64,000 nt of DNA, taken from the NCBI GenBank assembly GCA_036320915.1, contig JAXBDG010000020.1:372001-436000 (forward strand). The letters run 5' to 3'. This DNA comes from Linnemannia elongata (lineage: Eukaryota; Mortierellomycota; Mortierellomycetes; Mortierellales; Mortierellaceae). How positions within the stretch are numbered: the stretch's first letter is position 1; every line of letters starts with the position of its first letter. The notes beneath the pieces were generated by a model. That model was not told where the DNA came from and ran no database searches. It saw nothing but the letters and a program-made list of their open reading frames with translations. Shown here piece after piece: positions 36,740 through 49,177 of the stretch. The position numbers and the translations under genes are program-made.

Positions 36740-39700
36740 ATGCTTTCTCAACCTATGAAATCAGATTCCTCATTACTCATTCAAACACTTTCTGCTTCAA
36801 ACCAAACGTTTCCCATCACTTCACCACAGGAATACTACCAACATCAACCACAGCAACAACAACAACACTCTATATTCTACAGCAACCACAATAGCAACAA
36901 CGTGTCTGAAGCCATTATGATGATGTCCTCCGTCGCCTCCGCTCAACATCTCCAGCAGCTGCAGCAACTGCAACAACAACAGCAACAACAACAACAAGCT
37001 GATATCGGCAAACTGGATCATATGGACCCAGCAGCTGTTGCAGCCATCGCGTCCTCGACTGGATCCTGGGCGCCCCGCCATTTTAATGGAGCCGAGCTCG
37101 TGCCTATTGGATACGACCAACCTAGCCCCGAGCAGCTGATCCAACACCAGATGTTGTCCCAGTCCCGTCACCTTGTCCTCCAGAGCATGAACGCCTCCCG
37201 CGACACTTCTGCCAACGGTCTCCTTCGCAACTTTACTGGTATGTGATGTGGTTTATCCCTTCCCTTCTCTTCTCTTCCCCCCTCTTATTTTTTTTATGTG
37301 CCCTGGTTCCTTTTTTATTTTATTTTATTTGGCCCGCATAACGCGTTTATTATTCCCCGACGCGCATACATACACCACCTTGTTCTTTTTTGTTATGTTA
37401 TGTTACGTTGCCTTTTTTCCTTTACCGTGTTACTGTTGGCATTATCGCCCCCCTTCCCTTGTCTTCCCCCTTTCGCCTTTATACTCTTTTTACTTCTTCC
37501 CTCCAGCGAGAAAGAAAAAAAGAGCGCGAGAGTCCAAGACAGGCAGAGAGAAAAGACGCGTTCCCAATTGCTCCCCTACTATCCTCCTCTTTTTCTGTGC
37601 TCTTTGTGTAATCGTACCATGCATCGACCCACCCAATCCAATCCTTTCCTTTCCTTTCCTCTCTTCCTCTCCCCCTTCTTTTCTTCTTTTTCAACTCCAA
37701 GAAACATATCAACAAGAACATCAACACATGCGCGTAAAAAAACGATGGAGAGGACAAATAGGCAGAGAGAACGACTTTTTATTTTTTTTTGGTTTATGTT
37801 ATGTGGAGCGTTCACTTTCGTCATAGTCCTGTGAGTGTGCATGGTATGCATTTGTGATGGTTGGTCCGTTTCCGTTTGTTTTTGTGTTATCTGCTCGTGA
37901 CGAGTGCACAATACGGTTAAAGTTGCTGTTGTTGTGGATGCGAATGGTTGACAATGCTGCCCAATCTGTCACATCGTGGTTTAGTTTGTTTGTTTTGTTT
38001 CTTGTTTTTAAGATGGACGACATGAGGTTACCCTGTTCGGCATGCTTGCTTACTGGGAAGGGTAGTAGCATGGTCAAGAACAAGCAAAAGGCAAAAAAAA
38101 AAAAAAAAAAAAAAAGAGCGACACAGAGAGAGAAGGGGTGGGAAAGGCTTTTGTTGTCCGTTACCTGTTTAAAATACCTTTTTGTCCCGCGGGTCCTTCA
38201 CGCGGACTTGCACGCGCACCTTGTCCCTCCCACGCGCATGCTACACCAAACCCATCGATCCAACCCCACCATGGTCCAATCCGATCTGTCCATCTCTCTT
38301 TCTCCAACATCAACAACTCCCGTGTACCTTTTCTTTTATCTTCACCCCTGTCCGCTCGGACAGACTGCGGGCTCGGTCCAAGACAAACAGCTACCCTCGT
38401 GAACGAGCTACCTTATTATTCGCCCATCTTTTTTTTTTTTTTTTTTTTTTTTTATTATTCTTTACGCGATTATAAGGAACGAATCTTCTGCATACGTTTC
38501 TTTGGTGCCCCCTTTACACCTGTATCCTATCATTGCTCTTCTTTGTGTCCCCCTCTGCGCCTTCTCCCGTTATATTTTGATTGTTTTGTGAACACGAGGG
38601 CCCAGAACGTAACCGGAATGTTGCTTATCCAAAGTGAGTCTTCTCTTCCGTGTGGAAAACACACGCTAAAAAAAAGGGTTGGAATCATCCTAAGAGTCGA
38701 ACGAACCAAGGGTCACATAAGGCTGGTTCATGGGAAGAATAACATAGGCTAGTTCCCGGGGTTAAAAAAGAAAAAAAAAGGAGAGAGCAAAGAAACCAAA
38801 AACAAAAACAAAACAAGACGGGTAAATGGCTTGGCTTGGCTGACTGGATGACAACACGAGTCAGCTCTTTGTCCTCTTTCTCTCTTTCTTCTCCTCGTTT
38901 TTTTTTGTTAGTAAGTGTTCGTTCATGTTGTTGACATTTCTTTGGTGGTTCCCTTTTAATCCTTGTCTTTCTTGGACCCTCCTCCGTTCAACATCCATTG
39001 TCTCCTTTCTGCCCTTTTTTTTCTTTCATTGTCCCCTTTGTCCTCCCATCCCTTCTTTTCTCTCCTCTCTCCCTTCTTTTGGACGACTCCTGGTGAGAAA
39101 AACAAAACAAATATGCTAGCGTCCTTTTTTTTCTAGGACGTCCATCGAGACTATGAGAGAGAGAGAGACTGTTCATTCTTTTGTTTTCCGTAAACGCGTC
39201 TTTGTCGAACTGTGCATATGGCTCATTGGGAGGATTGGATGGTCTGGACGCGACGGGCAAGCATTAAGGCGATGATGAGGAATGCAACACGCATGAAAAG
39301 TGTGTTTGTAAGAGAGAGAAGAGAGGGTGAAGGAGTGAGTCTTCTCTCCTTTCATTCCTTTCGCCTTTTAGTCGCTTTGCTTCTATCCGTTCATTGTTCA
39401 TTTTCGGCTTCTTTTTTGTTGCCTTTTCCTTGCGTCTGTTGATATGCGTGTGTGTGCGTGGATGTCCGCGCCATGCCGTATGCCATATGCCATGCAGGAC
39501 TCTACCTTGCTTATGGTCTTTTCCCTTCGTTCCATTTGTCCCAGTTGTCCATGACAGCAATGGTTCTTTGGTTTTCATTTTTACCGTACTCTTATGTATT
39601 GTCCCCCTGTTATATCTCGCTCTTTTTCATTATCCCCTTCGCGTCTGCTTAGCTTCTCCTCTTCATTCTACATTCCCTTTTCATCTTCTCGCTTCATCGT

Positions 39701-42700
39701 ATCTATGCATCCATCCACCGCGTGCCCCTTCCTTCTCTTTTCTTCATCGTGTATGTTTAATTATTTGTGTATCCATCCATCCATCGGCCTTTTTCCTTTA
39801 CTCTGGGTCAAAGCAGGCATTCTTGGTCTCCATGGGCTCACCCTTTTTTCATCGTGTTCGTCGAATACACTCGATGGAAAAATAACTGCTGTCTCTTCTG
39901 TCACTCTTCCTCTCCCTCGCTCTCTCTCTCCCTTGTTGTTGTCTCTCTTTTCTTCCTCGCCCTCGCTCTCCCTGTCTACCCTTGCTTTTCTCTCTTCTTT
40001 TTGTCCTTCTTCTTGCTTGTTATTGTCTTCCTGCGTCTCCTTCGTATCCCCAACCACCGATATCTTGAACCCCTTCCGTTCAAAAAGAAAAATGGTTTAC
40101 ACATTCACTCCTGATTTTTTTTGTTGTTCATGTCATGTCATGTCATGTCATGTCATGTCATGTCATGGCGCGTGGTTTCTGCACCACCTCCATTCTTTCT
40201 CTCTTTGCGTCTCTGTGTGTGCGTTTTCTTCCCTCCCTCCTTTTTTCTCTTCTCATTCAGCCTCCTTCTCCTACTCTTCTTTCCTACTCCTCTTTCCTCC
40301 ACCACCTCCTCTTTCTTCCTCCTCCTACTCATCCTGCTCACTCCTTCCATCCCATCCAACCCTCCATCCCCTCACATTTTTTTCATCCGTCCACTTAATC
40401 GAAAAAAGGCGCCAGGATAATCCAGCGCATTGTTCACCCTCGCTTTGTCCTGTCACCTTGCTTCCTTCTTGTACTCTCCTTAGTTTGCACAACTTTTTGT
40501 TTCTTCATTAACTTTTCTAAGCGTGTGTTGAGGGAGCAATTTTGGCCATCGCTGTCCTTGCCTTCCCTCTGTCTATCTCACATCATTCTTTTTACTCACG
40601 GACATTGTTTTCCCTTTGAGTTGGCTTGGGTTGGGCAAGCATTGTTTATGTCTCCTCAATGTCAGGAAGGGGGTTGGGTTATGACCAAGTCCCTTTTTCT
40701 CTCTTCCATCCTCCTCCCTTCCCTCTCTTTGTGTGCTCATTCGTATCTTTCTCAACTTGTCTTTACCTTTCATTCGTTCTCTCTCCTCAACGACGGTTTT
40801 CCCTCTCATTTTACACTGAATGTTGTTTTAACCTTGTTTTATCTTCACTCCCTTTAAATACTTGTGCATTATTTTGCTCATCCCCCAATTAGACACCTAC
40901 AACATTGCTGGTGCCTTTACTCACCAACAGCAACAACCACAGCAACAACCTTCTTCGCCAGAACCACAGCAGGAGCAGCAACCACAACAAGAATCCTTCT
41001 TTCCCCTCTCCTCTGCATCCATCACCTCAACCACAACACCGTCAGGGACAACCGCAACAGCAACGGACGCGAACACCACCACAGCCACGACGACATCAAC
41101 GACGGTCAATTTTAATAACGCGTCTGCCACATGGGAACAACATCAGCACAACGCCACTTCTTCCTCTTCGACACCTTCATCTTTGTCAGCATCCACTCCT
41201 ACGTCTTCTTGTTCTACCTTCCAGTCTTCATCTTCGTCTCCATCACAACCGTTGACCTCGTCTTCATTGAAGGATCTTATCCAAGAGAACGATTCTATGC
41301 AAATGCAACAACGACACAACCATCACCAACAGATCTATCACTCGCAATACCAACAGCACCAACAGCACCACCAACCGCCACACCATCATCACCACCATCA
41401 CCTCGGCGGCAGCTCTACCATGAACGACGACGATCCCTTTGGCGAGTATGTCGGTATGAACTCTATGGCACATCATCACCAGCACCAGCACAACCACCAC
41501 GGCCGCCAGCACATGATGGTCGATCGGTTCCCGCATATGGACGATGGTCTTAGCCTCGCCATCTCGACGCCTTCCTCCTCAAGCCCGGACATGAACACCA
41601 ACAGCAGTGCCAGCATGGGAATCCCTAACCACCACCAACACCAACTGAGCGTTCATGGAGGTCACCACAACGGCAACGGTTCTGGTAACGCGTCGGCCAT
41701 CTCCAACCAGGTTTGGTCCCTGGCCGCAGCACTTCAACAGAACAGCACCCATAACAACCACAACAACAGCAGCAATGGCGCCACCAAGCAACCCAAGGCG
41801 ACCAAGACCAAGAAAGCCAGTGCGCGTCCCCCGCGCGCGCTCGAATGCTTCAACTGCAAGGTCACACAGACCCCACTCTGGCGTCGCACCCTGGATCGCA
41901 AACATTCCTTGTGCAATGCCTGTGGTCTGTACTACAAGCAGTACAATGGTCATCGCCCTCTTCATATCCGCCACAAGCCCTCCCTCAGCCAGAACAACAA
42001 CTCGGCCAATGGAGGAGCACATCAGCAGAACCGAGAGCACGCCTCGCCCTATACCCTCACTCCTTCTGGTAACGCGGCCGCTAATGCGGCAGCGCGCTCG
42101 AAGAAGGATTCGTCGGCTTCGTCTCCTAGTTCTTCGTCCCCCGTCATGTCTCCACGGAGCATCAAGGAGGAGGATGAGGAGCCCGAGGCGGCTTCATCTT
42201 CCCCCACTCCCGTCGTTCCTGAGAGCAGCAGCATCCAGACCGAGGACCGTCAGCAGGCTGAAGGTCTTTGCATCGAGACCTCTGCTGAAGAGTCGTCCAC
42301 TCAGGACAAGTCTGGTGAATCTGCTAATACCATCTCTGTAAAGCAGCCTCTGTCCTTTTCGGATGTCGCGGCCGGTCCCCGCGTCAAGAGGAGCAGCAGC
42401 AATGGCAACAGCAAGGGCTCAAAGAACGCATCCCGCCACCGCCAGACCCGCTCCTTTAACGGCCCCATCCAAACTGACCTCTCTGGCTTCCCTATGAACC
42501 AACAGCCCCACTCTGCAGTTGAATGGCAGCAGCATGGTAACCTCAACGCCGACATGATGAGCCACCCTCACCAGCAGCATCAGCACCACCACTTGGCCGG
42601 TCAAGACGCCGCCTCGGCTGCAGCTGCCTTTGCCCATTACCATTCGACAGGTTTCCTGCCCGAGGACTTGAACGACTCGCCGCTCCTCATGGGCGATGCT

Positions 42701-43516
42701 GGCCCATTCTCGCCCACCAGCACCTTGTCCTCACCCCTGACGGCTTCGATGATCTCTCCTCTCAACCACGGTGGTGCCATGACCGCCTACTCTCTTCCCC
42801 CTACCGCCCTTGCTGGCATGACCGTCGACGGCCTCGTTGCTTCCTCCAAGGATGAGCTTCACCACCACCATAACCAGCAACAGAACCAACAAGACATGAA
42901 CGGCAACTCTACCACCGGATCCACTCAAAAGTCCCTCATCTTTGACGACATGCGGTTCCAAGTCCTGGTCGAGCACATGCGTCCAGGCCAGATGTACAAG
43001 TTCCTCAACATCCTCGAGAATCGATGCCATGTCCTCCGTCATCGCCTCGGTATGCCCAACGATTCCTCCGAGTTCGCTGCCGCTTCTGCAGGCTTGACAC
43101 CTCAACAACAGCAGCAGCAGATGAACATCCTGCTCGCCCAACAGCAGCACCAACAGTCGATGGTCTCAACCCCAACCACAGAGTGTGGTTTCGGTTCCCT
43201 GTCGTTGTCTTCCCCGCCCGTCAAGGAGGACCGCATGGGTTACACCTGGCCTACTCCTTACAACCAGCAGCAGCACCCTCAGATGGTTGCCGCATATAAC
43301 ATGGACGGATCTGAGGCTGCGTCGATGGAGACTGAGTACCACACCTTCCGTCAGCAGCAGGCCTTCCAAACGGTCGCTGGGCGTGGAGGATCCGAGGACT
43401 GTGACGAGCGCGATGATGAGGAAACTGCCAACAACAACAACAACAGCGCGTACTGGCATCAGCAGCAGCAGCAGCAGCAGCAATCGTCGATGGCTGTCTT
43501 TGCTGCCAGCGACTAA
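36740..43516 (+). CDS. GATA-type zinc-finger transcription factor
   Basis: Two exons: 36740-37238 and 40893-43516, 1040 residues. The donor is GTATGT at 37239 and the acceptor TTAG ends at 40892; phase 1 joins G to AC, giving Asp in [16 protein letters not shown]. The GATA finger is C485-x2-C488-x18-C507-x2-C510 ([13 protein letters not shown] ... [19 protein letters not shown]), the 18-residue-loop class found in fungi and plants. A basic tail follows. Such factors bind HGATAR sites in the nucleus; in fungi they govern nitrogen use, light response, iron uptake or development, and I cannot tell which applies. A second conserved-looking helical block spans about 850-885 ([20 protein letters not shown], then FLNILENRC). 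The rest is Q, H, S and N tracts, including Q runs near 75-90 and at the C-terminus. No other transcript form can be excluded. Confidence 0.88.
37239..40892 (+). other. 3654-nt intron of the GATA gene
   Basis: GT-AG ends and phase agree with the exons on both sides, and both exons share the Q-rich style of one protein. The intron holds an A-run near 38094-38115, a T-run near 38428-38452, an (ATGTC)7 array at 40130-40164, a CCATGGTCC copy at 38269 and long CT-rich stretches. Frames such as 39594-40511 are S/L/F/P-rich products of CT-rich DNA. An internal alternative promoter or exon is possible but not visible. Confidence 0.7.
40130..40164 (+). repeat. (ATGTC)7 pentanucleotide array
   Basis: Seven perfect head-to-tail ATGTC units, then ATGG, inside the long GATA intron. 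Confidence 0.95.
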
Positions 43517-44334
43517 ACCTCCCCCCCCCTATATCTTTTTTTTTCTTATTACTTGTTATTTCTTCTATAGACATTCATTACTTTATCACCAAAAAAAAAA
43601 CCACTCGCCTGCCTTAGTTTTAGTATTCTTTTTTTTTATTACTTTTTTGTATCAACAGCTCTTCGACCACTACCTTTTTTTTGCCTATTGGCAACCTCAC
43701 CTTATACCTTTTGTCAGTTCTTTAGTTCTTTTTTTTTTTTGTTGTACAACTCATTTTAGAATCCCCATAAAAAAAAAAATCTTTTTTCTCCAAAAGTATT
43801 CATTCGCGAATTAATTGACACCATGATTATTGAATGGGAACGAATTGAAATGGTTAGCAAACCGATGCTTGTTTATTTTTTTTTTTTGTGTGAGTTTTTG
43901 TGGAAGCAGATGGAGAACATGGGGAGAAAGAGGGAAGGGTCTATGTGCGAAAAATGACAAGGGAAGAAAGCGAAGACGGACGAATAGTATGGCGAAGAAA
44001 GAGGGGGGAGAAGAGGAGAGAGTGAATAGAGGCAGGGTAGGCTTAAAATCAATGCGGACAAAATAAAAGAATAAGGTATAGTAATGAATGAAGTAATTAC
44101 AAAAAGGAAAAGTTCAATGTCCATTGACGACGGAGGAAAAAAAAAATGTGCGCAAACAAAAAGCATTGGCACGAAAGCGCAAGTCAACAACTCAAAACAA
44201 ACTAATTGTGTCAATGAGCAATGGGTTCTAGCCATGGTCCAAACTACCAATCAAGTGTTTGTCTTCAGCCCAAGTCGACATAAAAAAAACGAGATCAATT
44301 TGTTGTTCTTCATAATGTTGCATGCCGCTGTTAT
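43517..44334. other. Convergent 3' spacer
   Basis: 818 bases between the convergent 3' ends of the GATA gene (+) and the coiled-coil gene (-). AT-rich with several T- and A-runs of 8-11 bases that suit 3' UTR and cleavage signals. Contains a copy of CCATGGTCC at 44232-44240. No gene seen. Confidence 0.6.
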
Positions 44335-46557
44335 TTATGCCGCAGTTGTAGCCGTATGAAGAGCCGTGGTCATGAAGGAAGTGGATGTAGAGGTGGCAGG
44401 TGCCGTCGTCGTCGACTCTTTCTCCTCTGCATAGTGTGGGTCATTCCCACCAATAGCATCAATCTCATCTTCGTCAATGACAATTGACTGGTCCGCAGCG
44501 TCCAAATCGTCCTCATGAGCAGCGTCCTCCATCGCCTCCTTCTCATCTATTGTGCATTATTCCGCGAAAGAAAACAAACATGGCGTAGGTAAGCATACCG
44601 TATAATGCTGTGTAAACAACTCAACAGTGACCAAAAAACAAAAAACAAAAACACAAGAACTACGCCCACGAACAACGTGGGGTCAACTTACACATATCAA
44701 AGGACGAGAGGACTTTGACACCAGCTGGTTTGGAGGACTGGTCAAGTGCTTGCTTGGCCTCGTACAACATCTGGTCAATGGTAAGACACAATCTCTTGAA
44801 GGTCATGTCTGCTTGTCGTTCGGATTCTGTCAATTCGTGGATTATCACCGCAGCCTCGGGACTTGTGGTGCCATTCATTGTGCTCATCAACGACGAGTCC
44901 TGATCGCCCTTATCCGATGTCATCCAGCTCAAGTCGCCTCCAAATTGTGCCCTAGGTAGATCAAGGATTATGATATAGTAGTAAAACGTGTTAATGAACA
45001 TATGGCCCAACAGTAACTGTCAATGAAAGATAGGGGAAAACATAGACAAAAAAAAAAAAGGGGGGGGGGGTTGCATGATGCCATTGTAGACACGAACACA
45101 CGGACTATCACAAACAACATTGACATCCAAAAAAGCAAGCCTCCTTACGATTGCATCCGCATCTTGAGTTCCTGCATTTCCGCTGCTTGTTTACGAATAG
45201 TGGCCTCCAAGGTCTGGTTGATCTGCAACAGCGACGTATTCGAGATCTCCAGGTCTGCAATCTTGCGTCTCGTCCGTGCAGCTTCTTCCTGTCGTCTGTT
45301 TTCTTCTGCCAGCTTACTCGCTGCCGCCACATTTGCTGCTCCTGATGTTGGTGTTTTAATGGGCGCTGAGCGCATCAGAGTCGACTGTAGGGTATTTTGT
45401 GAGGAAGCACCGCCAGGCGATGTTGGTGGTGGCGGAGGTTGTGTGGGTGTGGAGGAGGTTGGGGAGGTCGACCCCGGCTCATATCCAATGGAGTTCCTCT
45501 GAGATGGACTGCTGACCCATGAGAGCGACGAAGACGATGTTGATGAAGACAACGAGGTTGACAAAAGTCCTCCACCGTTCGCGGCCGACATCCCGTTCAG
45601 AGAATGTCCTGAAGAAGAAGCAGAAATGACGGAGAGCGAGGGTATAGAGATGGAAGAGACGCCCGTTGTCGTTGTAATTCCTGAATTCGTTGCAGACAGT
45701 GCTGTTGTGGCAGTAGTAGGGACGGCATTGACTTTGATAGCAGCCCCAGCAGCAATCCGCATCGGTTTCGCTGTAGTGGATACAGTTGACGATGCTGAGC
45801 CGCGGGTCCTGTTTCCTACTGAAGATCCTGCGGCAGAGACGACTGAGGACGATGATGCGATTTTGGGTCCAGACGAAGAGCGGGACGGGGCAATGGAGGA
45901 GTGTCCAAAAGGGAGGCTGTTGATGTGGTGCCCTCCACCGCCCGAGAACAATTGGATCGGGTCTTCAACAGAGTCCTCGGACACGGTCCCATCGTCCGAA
46001 GAAGTCACCGAGCCCTCCCGTCGTACACTACTACCTCGGCGTCCTGCTGCTGTTTGTGTTGTCGTAACCTTCCCGACCGAGACACCAAATCCTCCTGTTG
46101 TTGTTGGTCCTGCTGATGCAGATATCGTGTTATTACTTCCCGTGCCAATCCGTCTGACGACACCGACAGTACTACCACCACCTCCAACAACACTCCCTCC
46201 TTTACTGTTCCTGACGACGGGCGCTGTGGTAGTTGCTGTCATCATATCACCTCGTGAAGACGAAGGAACAGGACTGCTGCTTGTATTCCTGCCAGTGAGA
46301 GAGTTCATAGTAACCACCGAACCGGACGATCGCATCTTGACAGCCGGCCGAGGTCTTGGCGGTTGCTGTTGCTGCATCGTCTGTTGTTGCTGAGGTTGTG
46401 AGGGGGACGAGGCTAGTCGAGTGGGTTTTGTGAGAGGGATGGAGGAGATGTCCATTTGGGCCATGGCAGCTATTTTGGCTCGTCGTGGGGGGCCTGCATG
46501 GCTGGAAGAGACGCTGGAAATATTGCTGGACCTGGATGAGGGACGAGCAGTGTTCAT
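44335..46557 (-). CDS. Ser/Thr-rich protein with C-terminal coiled coil
   Basis: Three exons: 46557-45149, 44951-44692, 44546-44335 (introns 197 and 145 nt; phases 2 and 1), 626 residues. Residues 1-410 are low complexity, rich in S, T, G, P and A, with scattered arginines (likely disordered and phosphorylatable). Residues about 416-469 form a coiled coil (KLAEENRRQEEAARTRRKIA, then NTSLLQINQTLEATIRKQ). The part coded by exon 2 (ESERQADMTFKRLCLTIDQM, LYEAKQALDQ, VLSSFDMYEKEA) looks conserved. The tail is acidic (EDEIDAIGGNDPHYAEE) followed by T/A repeats. The N-S-x-L-x-x-I-N-x-T-L-E pattern reminds me of conserved fungal coiled-coil proteins of unknown function, but I cannot name one with certainty. 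Function not assigned. The fit of both splice phases through the conserved block supports the model. Confidence 0.75.
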
Positions 46558-48850
46558 TGTATCGAGGTCGACTTTCTAAGGGTATCGTTGTGTGTAGGTG
46601 TTGTTGTGAGGGCGTACAGGCTGGTTGTTTGTTTTTGTTGGGTCTGGTGTGCCTTGGGTGGGTTGAGAATGAAGAGAGAGAGAGGTATGTGGGAGTGGGA
46701 GGATCGTGGGATGAAAGTGGTTGTGCGAGTTGAGCAAAGAGGCAAGTAGGGGAAAGAAGGCAAGCCGGTGGTTGAAAGAGTACTAAGAAGGCTAGAGAAT
46801 TGTAGGGGTATATGGTATGGTTGAAAAGTGTAGGTAGTTGATTCAAAGGAGTAGAAGATGATGAAAAGAAAAGACAAAAGTAAAAGAGAAAACCATTGGG
46901 GGTCTCAAGGTGTATGTTTGAGTGAGTATGTCCATAAGGTAAAAAAAATAAATAAAAATAATAATAGACCCAGGGTGGAATTGGATGGGTCCAGTACTCG
47001 CCCTCATTCTTTCAACATCCAACCATGTCCCACCCTCGTTCACGCCCCTCCAACGACAACTGCCCCTTCCCTCTTCTCCCTCGACCCCCATCATATTTTA
47101 TTTTCTTTCATTCATTTCCCACTTCTTCGCACCCCCTTCTTTTTTTCATCCCGATGCGATGCGCTTCCTTGCCCAATGCTTCCTCTGTCCTTATGGATGT
47201 TCTCGTATCAAAGCAAGCAGATCCTCCACTTCTGTTTGTTTTCTTTTTTTTTTTTCTTTTGCCTTTTGCCTTTTGCCTTTGTGCGACGTAAACCTGAATA
47301 TTTTTTTTTGCTGTCTGACCGACGGAGAGACAGAAAAACAGAGAAACAGGCACAACGGGACTGGGAAGGACAACTGGTAGAGTTCCCAGTCCAGTCCTTC
47401 ACTTTACCCTTGTCCTGTTTTTTTTTTTTTTTCCTTTCTACTATGACCGTTTTTTTTTAAGTGTGATCAACCTTATGTGAGACAGACAAGGTCATCAGCG
47501 ATGGTGCCTGGATGGATGGGGATGGACCTTCTTTATTCTTTCTGTTGCCTGACAATTTTCTTAAGGGCAAAGAGATAGGGGCACCATTCAACGAACTGCC
47601 TTTAACAATACTATCCTTTCTCCCTCTCCCATTCCCTTTTTGGGCCTCTGTTTCTTATTCTCTCTCACTTCTTTCCTCCTATGCGAAGTCATACACATCA
47701 ACAAGGGTAGGTAAAATTTGCATGTGGAGCTGGAAGTTTGGAGGCAAGAATCTAAACCCGCAGCCGACGGGAAGAATGATAAAAAAGGCGAAAACCAACA
47801 TACAAGGAGTCGATAATAAACCCTATCAGTAACTTACCATGAACACTCACTCATCCACACGCATTCAACAAAACACCTGAAAACATAAGAGAGAGAAAAG
47901 CGAAGCACGCATTACAATGTCCCAAAAAAAAGTAAAAAATCACACACTATAAGAGACGGGCCATGGCCCATGGGCAAGGGTGGCAAGGCAGGGTATCTTC
48001 TTTCCTTAGCACTGCCTTCCACACACCTCATTCCCGTCAGTAAAATGAACAAATGCTATTTTTGCTGACAGAATAAGAGAGCATGGGCGAAAACGAGCCA
48101 ATGTGTACGGGTGTGGGAGAGACTGGATGAGCAGAGTAAAGAAATGAAATAAACGAAGCATCCTCTGCTCACTTTACGTTGGCTCGTGTCCTCGCATGCC
48201 AGTGGGTAGAAAAAAACAGCGAAAGAGGACATGGACCGGGATACATGTTCATGTTTTCTTTAAAGTGCACAGATGTGAAGAGTAGAACAAGTACGGTTCA
48301 AATCTCCACATGCCAATGTAGCATGTTTTTCATATATGTGAATAGTTTGCATCATCAGGGGTCCAAGTAAACTTTTTTTTTCCATGCGAGATACGAAAAA
48401 AGTGTCTACTGCGTAAAAAAACGTTCGGAAAGTAGCAAACAAAAACAGAATCGAAAGACTTCGAAAGACAACTCGCAATAGAAGACGAGCGCCGCGAGCA
48501 TGTTCATATCGGCTTCCACGACCTGCTACCGAGCCTCCTATTATTCACTATGCCGGGCCTTTGTACCTTGTTGTTAAGTAAGCGGATCGTCCTAAAAGCA
48601 AGAATCACCTCGACAAACACAAAAGCGCGAAGGACAGGAAGGGCTAAAAGGAACGAGAATGAGAACAAACACAACGTGGTCCAGAGGGAGGATAGGAGAT
48701 GCGATCGACAAAAATAGGTAACTGGTCAAGCACCAAATCGCGCTTTGGTTCAGGTACGAAAGATTTGATTTGATCACAAATAGACGGGAGTGGCTGGTGA
48801 TCAGATCAGTGATAAGGTTATTGTTGATGGCTTTTCTCAGAAGCATAGTT
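46558..48850. other. Noncoding 2.3 kb
   Basis: No gene supported. The first 300 bases are purine-rich on + (pyrimidine-rich in the sense of the coiled-coil gene), so they form its leader/promoter. Further right are CT-rich DNA, T-runs near 47246-47256 and 47420-47432, and a doubled palindrome GGGCCATGGCCCATGGGC near 47957-47974. Confidence 0.55.
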
Positions 48851-49132
48851 CTATAAAGAATCGATGAAAGTGTCGACGTTGAATACTTGGAGTCCTGTCT
48901 GGGTATCATCATGTCATGTAAAACAAGACGACGTCTCATCTCAAGTAATCAAGCCGAGAATCACACCGTGTTTGTTAACTTGGTTCAGATACGCACTCAC
49001 CTCCGTCTGTAGAAGCCTGGACTTGTCTCCTGCCTGGTTGAGAGGAAATTCAAACAGCAATGTGAGTGCTGCAGCATCTAGTATCCGGTGTAGTTGTATC
49101 TCTTCATTCGCGTCATCATCACTAGCATTCAT
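48851..49132 (-). CDS. Possible very small two-exon gene (59 aa) or 3' end of a gene
   Basis: Exon 49132-49001 codes MNASDDDANEEIQLHRILDA and continues AALTLLFEFP to LLQTE, where a GTGAGT donor follows at 49000. A CCCAG acceptor ends at 48899, giving a 102-nt intron, close to the 101- and 107-nt introns of neighbouring genes. The last exon (48898-48851) adds TGLQVFNVDTFIDSL and a stop. Composition is protein-like (acidic N-terminus, amphipathic helix), unlike the surrounding noise. An in-frame ATG at 49177 would add 15 residues. It could equally be the last two exons of a gene whose upstream exons I could not find, or a relic. No family recognised. Confidence 0.35.
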
Positions 49133-49177
49133 TATCTTGCCCCCTTGAAATGTCCAACCCCACAGGGGGGGAGTCAA

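Noticed and set aside
39594..40511. 305-residue frame inside the GATA intron
   Set aside because: S/L/F/P low complexity from CT-rich DNA with few stops; no domain and no splice support.
40862..40892. Translation start of the GATA protein at the upstream edge of the second exon
   Set aside because: The frame before the TTAG acceptor (CIILLIPQ) is intron sequence; phase-matched splicing from the Q-rich first exon explains it better.
45626..46393. 255-residue frame antisense to the coiled-coil gene
   Set aside because: Opposite strand of a spliced gene with a coherent product; composition mirrors its low-complexity repeats.
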